From Streptomyces candidus (GTDB lineage: Bacteria; Actinomycetota; Actinomycetes; Streptomycetales; Streptomycetaceae): a stretch of DNA of 64,000 nt. Where the stretch lies: assembly GCF_014207445.1 (NCBI RefSeq), contig NZ_JACHEM010000007.1, forward strand, positions 62,001 to 126,000, in the 5' to 3' direction. The position numbers and the translations under genes were made by a program. Shown piece after piece: positions 15,999 through 24,744 of this stretch. Each line of letters begins with the position of its first letter. Within the stretch, counting starts at the first letter, position 1. Below the pieces are notes generated by a model. It worked only from the letters and a program-made list of their open reading frames with translations, had not been told where the DNA came from and made no database searches.

Positions 15999-16940
15999 TC
16001 AGTGGCAGACCTTCATCTCGTGCACCGCGTGCCCGCTCGGCTCCAGCTGGAAAGTGCAGTGCTCCACATCGAAGTGGTCCCCCAGGCAGTCCTGCAGCTC
16101 GTGCAGCACCTTCTCGTGCCCGACGGAGTCCAGGAGTTCCTGGCTGACCACCACGTGCGCCGACAGCACCGGCATCCCCGACGTGATCGTCCACGCGTGC
16201 AGATCGTGCACGTCCTCCACGCCGGGCGTCCGCAGGATGTGCTCGCGCACCTCCGCCATGTCCACGCCCTTGGGGGCCGCCTCCAGCAGTACGGAGAGCG
16301 TCTCGCGCAGCAACTTCCAGGTGCGCGGCACGATCATGAGTCCGATGACCAGGGAGGCGACCGGGTCGGCGTAGCTCCACCCGGTGAACACGATGATGCC
16401 CGCCGCGACCAGCACCGTCACCGAGCCCAGTGCGTCCGCGAGCACCTCCAGGTAGGCGCCGCGCACGTTGAGACTGTCCTTCTGCCCCTTGACCAGCAGC
16501 GACAGCGAAATCATGTTGGCCACCAGACCGACCAGGGCGAAGACCATCGCCAGGCCGCCCTTGGTTTCGGCCGGTGTGATGAACCGCTGCACCGCCTCGA
16601 TGAGGACATAACCGCCGACACCGAGCAGGAGCAGACAGTTCGCGAGCGCGGCCAGGATCTCCGCCCTGGCATACCCGAAGGTGGCGTTCCGGGTGGGCGG
16701 GCGGTTCGCGAAGTGGATGGCGAGCAGTGCCATCGCGAGCCCGAGGGCGTCCGTCGCCATGTGCGCGGCGTCCGCGATGAGGGCCAGGGAATCGGAGAGC
16801 AGACCGCCGACGATCTCCACGACCATCACGCCGAGGGTGATGCCGAGGGCTGTCCGCAGGCGCCCCTTGTAGGCGGCGGCAGCCGTTCCGGTGGGCGCCG
16901 GCCCACCGTGCGCATGCCCGTGATTGTGCCCAGCCCCCAT
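15999..16940 (-). CDS. Cation diffusion facilitator family metal exporter
   Basis: Membrane protein of 313 residues expected to export zinc or a similar divalent metal in exchange for protons. It starts with a His-rich stretch, GHNHGHAHGG. Six membrane segments follow, including SLALIADAAHMATDALG, which carries the Asp and HxxxD metal ligands. The C-terminal cytosolic domain (about 205-313) has the ferredoxin-like fold of the family, with HDLHAWTI and HVVVS. A short His/Cys-containing end (EMKVCH) could contribute metal sensing. The ATG at 16940 begins the His-rich region. A perfect 10-bp dyad lies 117 bp upstream and may be regulatory. Confidence 0.93.
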   Translation of the reverse strand: MGAGHNHGHAHGGPAPTGTAAAAYKGRLRTALGITLGVMVVEIVGGLLSDSLALIADAAHMATDALGLAMALLAIHFANRPPTRNATFGYARAEILAALANCLLLLGVGGYVLIEAVQRFITPAETKGGLAMVFALVGLVANMISLSLLVKGQKDSLNVRGAYLEVLADALGSVTVLVAAGIIVFTGWSYADPVASLVIGLMIVPRTWKLLRETLSVLLEAAPKGVDMAEVREHILRTPGVEDVHDLHAWTITSGMPVLSAHVVVSQELLDSVGHEKVLHELQDCLGDHFDVEHCTFQLEPSGHAVHEMKVCH

Positions 16941-17352
16941 GAAGAGACCCCTCCTGAGACTCGTGTACGAGGGCCCGGCTCGATCGGCCCGCGACCCCAG
17001 TGAACTACGGGCAGGGGGTATGGGCAAGCCGGAGCTGAACACCGTTGTCATGTGCTCTGACCTGCGGAAATGAACGCAGGTCAGAAGGCCGGGGGGCGTA
17101 ACGGCGGAGCCCGGAGTGACGGGGGCGACGACACTGCCGCCCGCTCCCGGACCCGCGGTTTGTGGCGCGGGCACGTGATCAACGATGATGATCGCGGCGG
17201 TCGTCCCACGTCCGGCCGACCCTGTCGTCGTATGAACAGGCAGTGAAATCCGCCTTCCGTTCATCCGATAGCCTCTGCCGATGCCGCCCCGCCCACCCCC
17301 GAGCGGGCGCACCGTGCGGCTTCACGAAGCCCTGCTCAAGGAGTGAGTTCGT
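16941..17352. other. Divergent intergenic region with a perfect dyad
   Basis: 412 bp between the CDF exporter and the polymer operon. It contains CTGACCTGCG-N8-CGCAGGTCAG (17057-17084), an uninterrupted 10-bp dyad, and the ribosome binding site AAGGAG of the next gene at 17338-17343. I see no convincing small gene. The promoters of both flanking transcripts must lie here. Confidence 0.6.
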
Positions 17353-19125
17353 CTGTCGACCGCCATCCTCACCGGCCCGCCGGTACCCGGATCGTCGCTC
17401 GAAGGCGATCTGCGGTCGCTGGGCTTCGACGTGCGGTCCGCCGCCGACGCCGCCGCGACCGTGCAGCTCCTGGACGCGGTCCCACCCGGTGAGCGCGTCG
17501 CCCTCGTCGACCCCCGCTTCGTCGGCCACGTGCACGCGCTGCGACTGGGGCTGACGGACCCCCGCTTCCCCGCCGCGGCCGTCCCCGGTGCGCTCACCGC
17601 CCAGCCCCAGGCGCGCGCCGCCCTCGGCCGGGCCCTGCGCACCGCACCGCTGACCGCACCCGACGAGGTGGCCGCCGCCCTCGATGCCGGGGGCACCGCC
17701 GTACAGCGCCCGGAACTCGGCTCGCTCGTCGCCGCCGTGCCGCACGACCAGGCCGCCCGTACGGAGACCGAAGCGGCCGTGGCCGCCGTCGACGACGAGG
17801 CGGTCCGCCTGCGTACCGCCGTGAAGTCCCGCGACGGCTTCTTCACGACGTACTGCATCAGCCCGTACTCCCGCTATCTCGCCCGCTGGTGCGCGCGCCG
17901 CGGCCTCACCCCGAACCAGGTCACCACGGCGTCGCTGCTCACCGCGCTCGTAGCGGCGGGCTGCGCGGCCACCGGTACCCGCGGCGGCTACGTCGCGGCC
18001 GGACTCCTGCTGCTCGTCTCCTTCGTCCTGGACTGCACCGACGGGCAGCTCGCCCGCTACTCGCTCCAGTACTCGACGATGGGCGCCTGGCTGGACGCCA
18101 CCTTCGACCGCGCCAAGGAGTACGCCTACTACGCGGGCCTCGCCCTCGGCGCGATCCGCGGCGGCGACGACGTGTGGGCGCTGGCACTGGGCGCGATGGT
18201 CCTCCAGACCTGCCGGCACGTCGTGGACTTCTCCTTCAACGAGGCCAACCACGACGCCACGGGCAACACGAGCCCCACCGCCGCCCTCTCCGGAAAGCTC
18301 GACAGCGTCGGCTGGACGGTCTGGGTCCGGCGCATGATCGTCCTGCCGATCGGCGAACGCTGGGCCATGATCGCCGTCCTCACGGCCGTCACCACCCCCC
18401 GCACCGTCTTCTACGCCCTGCTCATCGGCTGTGCCTTCGCGGCCTGCTACACGACGGCGGGGCGGGTGCTCCGCTCCCTGACCAGGCGCGCGACCCGCAC
18501 CGACCGGGCCGCGCAGGCCCTGGCGGACCTGGCGGACTCGGGAGCGCTCGCCGAATCGGTCGCGGCCACCGCGCGCAACGGCAGGCCCGGCGGAGGCTTC
18601 CTCGCTCCCGTCCTCGCCCTCGCGGGCGCCGCGATCCTGGTCGTGTGCGCGCTGCTCAACGGCGGCACCTGGACCTTCGTGGGCGCCGCCGTGCTGTACG
18701 CCTTCTTCGGCGGCCTCGCCGTGCGGGCGTCCCTCAAGGGCGCGCTCGACTGGCTGGTTCCGCCGCTGTTCAGGATCGCCGAGTACTGCGCGATCCTGAT
18801 CCTCGCGGTCGAGGCGGACGTCGCAGGAGCACTGCCCGCCGCGTTCGCGCTGGTCGCCGCGGTCGCCTACCACCACTACGACACGGTTTACCGCATCAAG
18901 GGCGGCTCCGGGGCCCCGCCGAACTGGCTGGTGCGGGTGATCGGCGGGCACGAGGGCCGCACGCTGCTGGTGGCGGTGCTCGCCGTGCTGGTTCCCGCCG
19001 ACGGCTTCCCCCTCGCGCTCACGGCCGTTGCCGTGGCCATCGCCCTGGTGGCAGGCGTCGAAAGCATTCGTTTCTGGGTCTCCTCGGGAGCACCCGCCGT
19101 ACACGACGAAGGAGAACCCGCATGA
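17353..19125 (+). CDS. DUF5941/CDP-alcohol phosphatidyltransferase family membrane protein
   Basis: Protein of 590 residues. The N-terminal 140 residues resemble a degenerate nucleotidyltransferase-like domain with no intact NTP-binding loop. The middle part holds the CDP-alcohol phosphotransferase motif, complete with all four aspartates: DG-QL-AR-N8-G-AWL-D-ATF-D near residues 225-250. About ten membrane segments follow. It should join a CDP-activated alcohol to an acceptor alcohol. The likely start is CTG 17353, nine bases after a strong AAGGAG; no ATG, GTG or TTG exists in frame between the upstream stop (17344-17346) and GTG 17431. It overlaps the next gene by four bases (ATGA). Confidence 0.82.
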   Translation: MSTAILTGPPVPGSSLEGDLRSLGFDVRSAADAAATVQLLDAVPPGERVALVDPRFVGHVHALRLGLTDPRFPAAAVPGALTAQPQARAALGRALRTAPLTAPDEVAAALDAGGTAVQRPELGSLVAAVPHDQAARTETEAAVAAVDDEAVRLRTAVKSRDGFFTTYCISPYSRYLARWCARRGLTPNQVTTASLLTALVAAGCAATGTRGGYVAAGLLLLVSFVLDCTDGQLARYSLQYSTMGAWLDATFDRAKEYAYYAGLALGAIRGGDDVWALALGAMVLQTCRHVVDFSFNEANHDATGNTSPTAALSGKLDSVGWTVWVRRMIVLPIGERWAMIAVLTAVTTPRTVFYALLIGCAFAACYTTAGRVLRSLTRRATRTDRAAQALADLADSGALAESVAATARNGRPGGGFLAPVLALAGAAILVVCALLNGGTWTFVGAAVLYAFFGGLAVRASLKGALDWLVPPLFRIAEYCAILILAVEADVAGALPAAFALVAAVAYHHYDTVYRIKGGSGAPPNWLVRVIGGHEGRTLLVAVLAVLVPADGFPLALTAVAVAIALVAGVESIRFWVSSGAPAVHDEGEPA

Positions 19126-19859
19126 TCGGCCTGGTACTGGCGGCGGGCGCCGGACGGCGTCTTCGCCCCTACACCGACACGCTTCCCAAGGCCCTCGTGC
19201 CCGTGGACGGCGACACCACCATCCTCGACCTCACCCTCGGCAACTTCGCCGAGATCGGGCTCACCGAGGTCGCGATCGTCGTCGGCTACCGCAAGGAGGC
19301 CGTCTACGCGCGCAAGGCCGCGCTGGAGGCGAAGTACGGTCTGACGCTCACGCTGATCGACAACGACAAGGCCGAGGAGTGGAACAACGCCTACTCCCTG
19401 TGGTGCGCCCGCGACGCGATCCGGCACACGGTGATCCTCGCCAACGGGGACACCGTGCACCCGGTCTCCGTCGAGAAGACCCTGCTCGCCGCCCGCGGCG
19501 ACGGCAAGAAGATCATCCTCGCGCTCGACACGGTCAAGCACCTGGCCGACGAGGAGATGAAGGTGATCGCGGACCCCGCCCAGGGTGTCCGGCGCATCAC
19601 CAAACTGATGGATCCGGCGACCGCCACCGGTGAGTACATCGGCGTCACCCTCATCGAGGGCGAAGCCGCCGACGCACTCGCCGACGCCCTGAAGGCCACC
19701 TTCGAGCGCGACCCCGACCTCTACTACGAGGACGGCTACCAGGAGCTCGTCCACCGGGGCTTCACGATCGACGTGGCCCCTATCGGCGACGTCAAGTGGG
19801 TCGAGATCGACAACCACGACGACCTCACCAAGGGCCGGGAGATCGCGTGCCAGTACTGA
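19122..19859 (+). CDS. Nucleotidyltransferase of the sugar/alcohol-phosphate cytidylyltransferase type
   Basis: Cytosolic enzyme of 245 residues with the NTP-binding start LAAGAGRRLRPYTDTLPKAL (GxGxR plus the catalytic Lys) and a metal-binding NGDTVHP near residue 107. The size and the EEWNNAYSLWCAR segment resemble LicC-like and inositol-phosphate cytidylyltransferases rather than hexose-1-phosphate enzymes. It most likely activates a phosphorylated small alcohol with CTP for the two CDP-alcohol transferases in the operon. It overlaps both neighbours (4 and 13 bases), so translation is coupled. The exact alcohol is not visible from sequence. Confidence 0.85.
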   Translation: MIGLVLAAGAGRRLRPYTDTLPKALVPVDGDTTILDLTLGNFAEIGLTEVAIVVGYRKEAVYARKAALEAKYGLTLTLIDNDKAEEWNNAYSLWCARDAIRHTVILANGDTVHPVSVEKTLLAARGDGKKIILALDTVKHLADEEMKVIADPAQGVRRITKLMDPATATGEYIGVTLIEGEAADALADALKATFERDPDLYYEDGYQELVHRGFTIDVAPIGDVKWVEIDNHDDLTKGREIACQY

Positions 19860-20914
19860 CCCGCCTGATCCCCTCCCCGCTCACCGTCGACATCTCGCGC
19901 GGTGCCCTCGACGACCTCGCGGGCCTCCTCGCCGACCAGCGGATCTCCGGTTCCGGCTGCCTCGCCATCGCCATCAGCGGCGGCTCAGGACAGGCCCTGC
20001 GCGAGCGCCTCGCCCCGGTCCTGCCGGACGCCGACTGGTACCCCGTCGCCGACGGAACCATCGACTCCGCGGTCAAGCTCGCCGACGACATCAAGGGCAA
20101 GCAGCGTTACGACGCCGTGGTCGGCCTCGGCGGCGGCAAGATCATCGACGTCGCCAAATACGCCGCCGCCCGCGTCGGCCTGCCGATGGTCGCCGTCGCG
20201 ACCAACCTCGCCCACGACGGCCTCTGCTCCCCGGTGGCCACGCTCGACAACGACAACGGGCGGGGCTCCTACGGCGTCCCCACCCCCATCGCCGTCGTCA
20301 TCGACCTCGACGTGATCCGCCAGGCCCCCGACCGTTTCGTACGGTCCGGCATCGGCGACGCCATCTCGAACATCTCCTGCGTCGCCGACTGGGAACTCGC
20401 CCACGAGGTGCACGGCGACTCCATCGACGGACTCGCCGCCGCCATGGCCCGCCAGGCCGGCGAAGCGGTGCTGCGCCACCCCGGCACCATCGCTGACGAC
20501 GCCTTCCTCAAGGTGCTCGCCGAGGGCCTGGTCCTCACCGGCATCTCGATGACCGTGGCAGGCGACAGCCGGCCCGCGTCCGGGGCCTGCCACGAGATCA
20601 GCCACGCCTTCGACCTGCTCTTCCCGCGGCGCGCCGCGCTGCACGGCGAACAGGTCGCCGTGGGCGCCGCCTTCGCGATGCACCTGCGCGGCGCCCGCGA
20701 GGAGGCCGCGCTCTTCGCCGACGTACTGCGCAGGCACTACCTGCCCGTACTGCCCGGCGACATCGGCTTCACCGTCGACGAGTTCGTCCAGGCCGTCGAG
20801 TACGCCCCCCAGACCCGCCCGGGACGCTTCACGATCCTGGAACACCTCGACCTGTCCGCAGACCAGATCAGGGACGCTTACGCCGACTATGTCAAGACGA
20901 CCATCAGTAGCTGA
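19847..20914 (+). CDS. Iron-containing alcohol dehydrogenase, glycerol-1-phosphate dehydrogenase type
   Basis: NAD(P)-dependent enzyme of 355 residues of the AraM/EgsA/GldA group. The nucleotide-binding GLGGGKIIDVAKY (about 93-105) and the metal-binding pair in CHEISHAFDL and LHGEQVAVG (about 245-270) are in place. Family members reduce dihydroxyacetone phosphate to sn-glycerol 1-phosphate; other polyol phosphates are possible. GTG 19847 lies inside the end of the preceding gene. In this operon it probably makes the alcohol phosphate that the cytidylyltransferase activates. A glycerol-1-phosphate product would be stereochemically unusual for a bacterial envelope polymer. Confidence 0.85.
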   Translation: MPVLTRLIPSPLTVDISRGALDDLAGLLADQRISGSGCLAIAISGGSGQALRERLAPVLPDADWYPVADGTIDSAVKLADDIKGKQRYDAVVGLGGGKIIDVAKYAAARVGLPMVAVATNLAHDGLCSPVATLDNDNGRGSYGVPTPIAVVIDLDVIRQAPDRFVRSGIGDAISNISCVADWELAHEVHGDSIDGLAAAMARQAGEAVLRHPGTIADDAFLKVLAEGLVLTGISMTVAGDSRPASGACHEISHAFDLLFPRRAALHGEQVAVGAAFAMHLRGAREEAALFADVLRRHYLPVLPGDIGFTVDEFVQAVEYAPQTRPGRFTILEHLDLSADQIRDAYADYVKTTISS

Positions 20915-21671
20915 ACTCCGTCCCGTCGTTCACCCCGCGGGCGTCAAGGACCGGCGCAGCGGCGAGCACTGGGGCGGCCGCCTGTACATGCGCGAGGTCT
21001 CCCTGCGGGTCGACCGGTACCTGGTCAACACCCGCATCACGCCCAACCAGCTCACGTACGTCATGACCGTGTGCGGTGTCCTCGCCGCACCGGCCCTGCT
21101 GGTGCCGGGCATCTGGGGCGCGGTCCTCGGCGTCGTCGCGGTACAGCTCTACCTCCTGCTCGACTGCGTCGACGGCGAGGTCGCCCGCTGGAAGAAGCAG
21201 TTCTCTCTGAACGGCGTCTACCTGGACCGCGTCGGCGCCTATCTGACGGACGCCGCGGTGCTCGTCGGCGTGGGCCTGCGCGCCGCCGACCTGTGGGGCA
21301 CCGGCCGCATCGACTGGCTGTGGGCCTTCCTCGGCACGCTCGCCGCGCTCGGCGCCATCCTGATCAAGGCGGAGACCGACCTCGTCGCCGTCGCCCGCCA
21401 CCAGGGCGGCAAGCCCCCGGTGCAGGAGTCGGCGAGTGTGCCGCGCTCGGCCAGGATGGCGCTCGCCCGCAAGCTCGCGTCCATGCTCCAGTTCCACCGG
21501 CTGATCCTCGGCATCGAGGCGTCGCTGCTGATCCTGGTCCTGGCCGTGTTCGACGCGGTACGGGACGACCTGTTCTTCACCCGGCTCGGCGTGGCCGTCT
21601 TCGCGGGCATCGCACTCCTGCAGACGCTCCTGCACCTGGTGTCCATCCTCGCCTCCAGCAGGCTCAAGTGA
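20889..21671 (+). CDS. CDP-alcohol phosphatidyltransferase family membrane protein
   Basis: Membrane enzyme of 260 residues with about six hydrophobic segments. The family motif reads DG-EV-AR-N8-G-VYL-D-RVG-A, so the fourth aspartate, normally the general base, is alanine; another Asp lies four residues later in YLTD. The rest of the motif, which binds the CDP group and metals, is intact. It may use a different base or accept a different nucleophile from the first transferase of the operon. The gene overlaps its predecessor by 26 bases and its successor by four, so it belongs to the same coupled unit. Confidence 0.85.
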   Translation: MSRRPSVAELRPVVHPAGVKDRRSGEHWGGRLYMREVSLRVDRYLVNTRITPNQLTYVMTVCGVLAAPALLVPGIWGAVLGVVAVQLYLLLDCVDGEVARWKKQFSLNGVYLDRVGAYLTDAAVLVGVGLRAADLWGTGRIDWLWAFLGTLAALGAILIKAETDLVAVARHQGGKPPVQESASVPRSARMALARKLASMLQFHRLILGIEASLLILVLAVFDAVRDDLFFTRLGVAVFAGIALLQTLLHLVSILASSRLK

Positions 21672-22567
21672 GCGGCGGCCGGGGGACCGGGCCCCTGAAG
21701 CTCGGCGCCGTCATCATCACCATGGGCAACCGCCCCGACGACCTGCGTGCCCTCATCGACTCCGTGCACAAGCAGGAGGGCGACCCCGTCGACATCGTGG
21801 TCGTCGGCAACGGCGCCCCCGTCACCGGCGTCCCGGACGGCGTGCGCACCGTCGACCTGCCGGAGAACCTCGGCATTCCCGGCGGCCGCAACGCCGGCAT
21901 CGAGGCCTTCGGCCCGTCCGGCGCGGACGTCGACGTCCTGCTCTTCCTGGACGACGACGGCCTGCTGCCGCACACCGACACCGCGCAGCTGTGCCGGCAG
22001 GCCTTCGAGGCGGACCGCAGGCTCGGCATCGTCAGCTTCCGCATCGCCGACCCGGACACCGGAGTCACCCAGCGCAGGCACGTACCCCGCCTGCGCGCCT
22101 CGGACCCCCTGCGCTCCTCCCGCGTGACGACCTTCCTCGGCGGAGCCAACGCCGTCCGTACGACGGTCTTCGCGGAGGTCGGCGGACTTCCGGACGAGTT
22201 CTTCTACGCCCACGAGGAGACCGATCTGGCCTGGCGGGCCCTCGACGCGGGCTGGGGCATCGAGTACCGCGCGGACATGGTCCTCAACCACCCCACCACC
22301 ACCCCCTCCCGGCACGCGGTCTACCACCGCATGGTGGCCCGCAACCGGGTCTGGCTCGCCCGCCGCAACCTCCCCGCCCCCCTCGTGCCCCTCTATCTGG
22401 GAGTGTGGCTGCTGCTCACGCTCGCCCGGCGCCCGTCCAAGGACTCGCTGAAGGCGTGGTTCGGCGGCTTCCGGGAAGGCTGGAGCACCCCCGCGGGTCC
22501 GCGCCGCCCGATGAAGTGGCGTACGGTATGGCGGCTGACCCGACTGGGCCGACCACCCGTCATCTGA
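21668..22567 (+). CDS. Family 2 glycosyltransferase
   Basis: GT-A fold enzyme of 299 residues. It has the N-terminal VIITMGNRPDDL, a NLGIPGGRNAG donor-binding segment, a DDDG metal site (LFLDDDGLLP, about 97-106) and the acceptor-side HEETDLAWRALDAG. This set is typical of rhamnosyl-like GT2 enzymes that elongate cell-wall polysaccharides. A hydrophobic stretch near residues 238-255 could anchor it to the membrane. GTG 21668 overlaps the previous stop. It probably adds sugar to the polymer made by the operon before export by the following ABC pair. The donor sugar is unknown. Confidence 0.88.
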   Translation: MSGGRGTGPLKLGAVIITMGNRPDDLRALIDSVHKQEGDPVDIVVVGNGAPVTGVPDGVRTVDLPENLGIPGGRNAGIEAFGPSGADVDVLLFLDDDGLLPHTDTAQLCRQAFEADRRLGIVSFRIADPDTGVTQRRHVPRLRASDPLRSSRVTTFLGGANAVRTTVFAEVGGLPDEFFYAHEETDLAWRALDAGWGIEYRADMVLNHPTTTPSRHAVYHRMVARNRVWLARRNLPAPLVPLYLGVWLLLTLARRPSKDSLKAWFGGFREGWSTPAGPRRPMKWRTVWRLTRLGRPPVI

Positions 22568-22683
22568 CAGGCTCGGAACAGACCTCGGGCCGACAGGCAT
22601 CGGGTTTTGTCTCCCGGGACCCGGACACCCGCGCGCCAGCGCCCGACCGGTTCGCGCATCTTTGAAGACGAAAGTTTCCACTT

Positions 22684-23613
22684 GTGAGTGACACTTCCCA
22701 AGACGGAGCGGTCGCTATGAGCGTCCCTCCCTCTCCAGACGAGGGACTGACCCCGGCGCAGCTCGCCGCCAAGTACAACCTCTCGGTGAGCGGCGCCCGG
22801 CCCGGTTTCGGCGAGTACGTACGGCAGTTGTGGGGGCGGCGCCACTTCATCATGGCGTTCTCCTCGGCGAAGCTGGCGGCCCAGTACAGCCAGGCCAAGC
22901 TGGGCCAGCTGTGGCAGGTGGCGACCCCGCTGCTCAACGCGCTGGTCTACTTCCTGATCTTCGGGCTCATCCTGAAGGCCGGCCGGGGGATGTCCACGGA
23001 CGTCTACATTCCCTTCCTGGTCACGGGCATCTTCGTGTTCACCTTCACCCAGAGCTCGGTGATGGCGGGCGTACGGGCGATCTCCGGAAACCTCGGCCTG
23101 GTGCGGGCGCTGCACTTCCCGCGCGCCTCGCTGCCGATCTCCTTCTCGCTGCAGCAGCTCCAGCAGCTGCTGTACTCGATGATCGTGCTGCTGGTGATCA
23201 TCATGGCCTTCGGCAACTTCCCGACCTGGTCGTGGCTGCTGGTGCTCCCCGCGCTGGTGCTGCAGTTCATGTTCAACACCGGCCTGGCGATGATCATGGC
23301 CCGGATGGGCGCCAAGACCCCGGACCTGGCGCAGCTGATGCCGTTCGTCATGCGGACCTGGATGTACGCCTCGGGCGTCATGTTCAGCATCCCGGAGATG
23401 CTCGACAAGCACTCGCCGCTGGTCGCGGACATCCTCCAGTGGAACCCGGCGGCCGTCTACATGGACCTGATCCGCTTCGCGCTGATCGACGGCTACGGCG
23501 CGGACAAGCTTCCGCCACACGTCTGGCTGGCCGCGCTGCTCTGGGCGGTCGTCGTCGGGGTGCTCGGCTTCGTGTACTTCTGGAAGGCTGAGGAGCGTTA
23601 CGGCCGTGGCTGA
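22684..23613 (+). CDS. ABC-2 type polysaccharide/teichoic acid export permease (TagG-like)
   Basis: Membrane protein of 309 residues with six hydrophobic segments and an N-terminal cytosolic stretch of about 60 residues, as in TagG/RfbA permeases that export undecaprenyl-linked polymers. The segment AKLGQLWQVATPLLNALVYF matches the family's amphipathic entry helix. GTG 22684 is preceded by a 116-bp gap, the only real gap in this operon, so a second promoter is possible. It overlaps the ATPase gene by eight bases. With that gene it forms a complete exporter for whatever the upstream enzymes make. Confidence 0.9.
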   Translation: MSDTSQDGAVAMSVPPSPDEGLTPAQLAAKYNLSVSGARPGFGEYVRQLWGRRHFIMAFSSAKLAAQYSQAKLGQLWQVATPLLNALVYFLIFGLILKAGRGMSTDVYIPFLVTGIFVFTFTQSSVMAGVRAISGNLGLVRALHFPRASLPISFSLQQLQQLLYSMIVLLVIIMAFGNFPTWSWLLVLPALVLQFMFNTGLAMIMARMGAKTPDLAQLMPFVMRTWMYASGVMFSIPEMLDKHSPLVADILQWNPAAVYMDLIRFALIDGYGADKLPPHVWLAALLWAVVVGVLGFVYFWKAEERYGRG

Positions 23614-24394
23614 GGACAAGAACCAGGGGCGCGTCCCCACGGTCATCGCCGACGACGTGCACATCGTCTACCGGGTGCACACCGGCGGCGGCGGCAAGGG
23701 CGGCGCGACCGCCGCACTCAACCGCATCCTGCGGGGCAAGAAGGCCGAGGAGGGCCGCGGCGTACGCAAGGTGCACGCCGTGCGCGGAGTGTCCTTCACG
23801 GCGTACCGCGGCGAGGCCATCGGTCTCATCGGCTCCAACGGCTCCGGCAAGTCGACCCTGCTGCGCGCCATCGCGGGCCTGCTGCCCGCCGAGAGCGGCA
23901 AGGTCTACACCGACGGCCAGCCCTCCCTCCTCGGCGTCAACGCGGCGCTGATGAACGACCTGACAGGCGAGCGCAACGTCATCCTCGGCGGCCTGGCCAT
24001 GGGCATGTCGCGGGAGCAGATCCGCGAGCGCTACCAGGGCATCGTCGACTTCTCCGGGATCAATGAGAAGGGCGACTTCATCACCCTGCCGATGCGGACC
24101 TACTCCTCCGGCATGGCGGCCCGTCTGCGCTTCTCCATCGCGGCCGCCAAGGACCACGACGTCCTGATGATCGACGAGGCCCTCGCCACCGGTGACCGGA
24201 AGTTCCAGATCCGCTCCGAGGAGCGGATCCGCGAACTCCGCAAGGAGGCCGGCACGGTCTTCCTGGTGAGCCACAGCAACAAGTCGATCCGGGACACCTG
24301 CGACCGCGTCCTGTGGCTGGAGAAGGGCGAACTCCTGATGGACGGCCCCACCGAGGAAGTCGTCAAGGCGTACGAGAAGGAAACCGGCAAGTAG
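23606..24394 (+). CDS. ABC exporter ATPase (TagH-like)
   Basis: ATPase of 262 residues. Walker A is GSNGSGKST (about 77-85), the signature is YSSGMAARLRFS and Walker B is VLMIDEALATGD. The SSGM form of the signature and the EALATGD Walker B are typical of the TagH/Wzt class of polysaccharide exporters. The N-terminal 45 residues contain a Gly-rich insertion. There is no C-terminal carbohydrate-binding domain, so export probably does not depend on recognising a modified chain end. It ends the operon and is followed by a strong terminator. Confidence 0.92.
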   Translation: MAEDKNQGRVPTVIADDVHIVYRVHTGGGGKGGATAALNRILRGKKAEEGRGVRKVHAVRGVSFTAYRGEAIGLIGSNGSGKSTLLRAIAGLLPAESGKVYTDGQPSLLGVNAALMNDLTGERNVILGGLAMGMSREQIRERYQGIVDFSGINEKGDFITLPMRTYSSGMAARLRFSIAAAKDHDVLMIDEALATGDRKFQIRSEERIRELRKEAGTVFLVSHSNKSIRDTCDRVLWLEKGELLMDGPTEEVVKAYEKETGK

Positions 24395-24411
24395 CCGGCA
24401 ATCGCGACGAC

Positions 24412-24448
24412 AGGGTCCCCGCCGGTGCCAGGAACCGGCGGGGACCCT
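24412..24448 (+). terminator. Terminator at the end of the polymer/exporter operon
   Basis: A perfect 15-bp stem, AGGGTCCCCGCCGGT with its complement, closes a 7-base loop. It starts 17 bases after the TagH-like stop codon. It separates this operon from the hopanoid genes. Confidence 0.88.
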
Positions 24449-24744
24449 CTCGCGTGTCAGCGGAGTCCGGACGCAACGGCCGCGGCCGCCGGGGCCGGAC
24501 GCACCGTCAACTCGCGCGGACTGGGGGAAGGTTGAGCGGGATGGAAGTGTTGTTCCTCTGCGCGCAGCACCCTGCGGCGTTGCTTCGCGTTGTACAACGT
24601 AAGCTGTACCGGTGCTGATTCGCGGCAAGTCGGGCGATACGTCCTCGGGTCGTGCCTCAGAGAAGCTCCCGTCCGGGACCACGGACGGCGTGTCCGAAAT
24701 GGGATGTTTTGAGTCGGCAGTGTAGAACGGGAGGTGTGACGGCA
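24449..24744 (+). promoter_or_regulatory. Upstream control region of the hopanoid operon
   Basis: About 300 bp without a gene between the terminator and the leader peptide. It contains a perfect 12-bp palindrome CGTTGTACAACG (24588-24599), partly overlapping a weak -35-like TTGCTT (24580-24585). The lower-GC segment near 24700-24725 just before the leader ORF could be a second promoter. A repressor binding the palindrome would be well placed to control hopanoid synthesis; that is inference. Confidence 0.45.
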
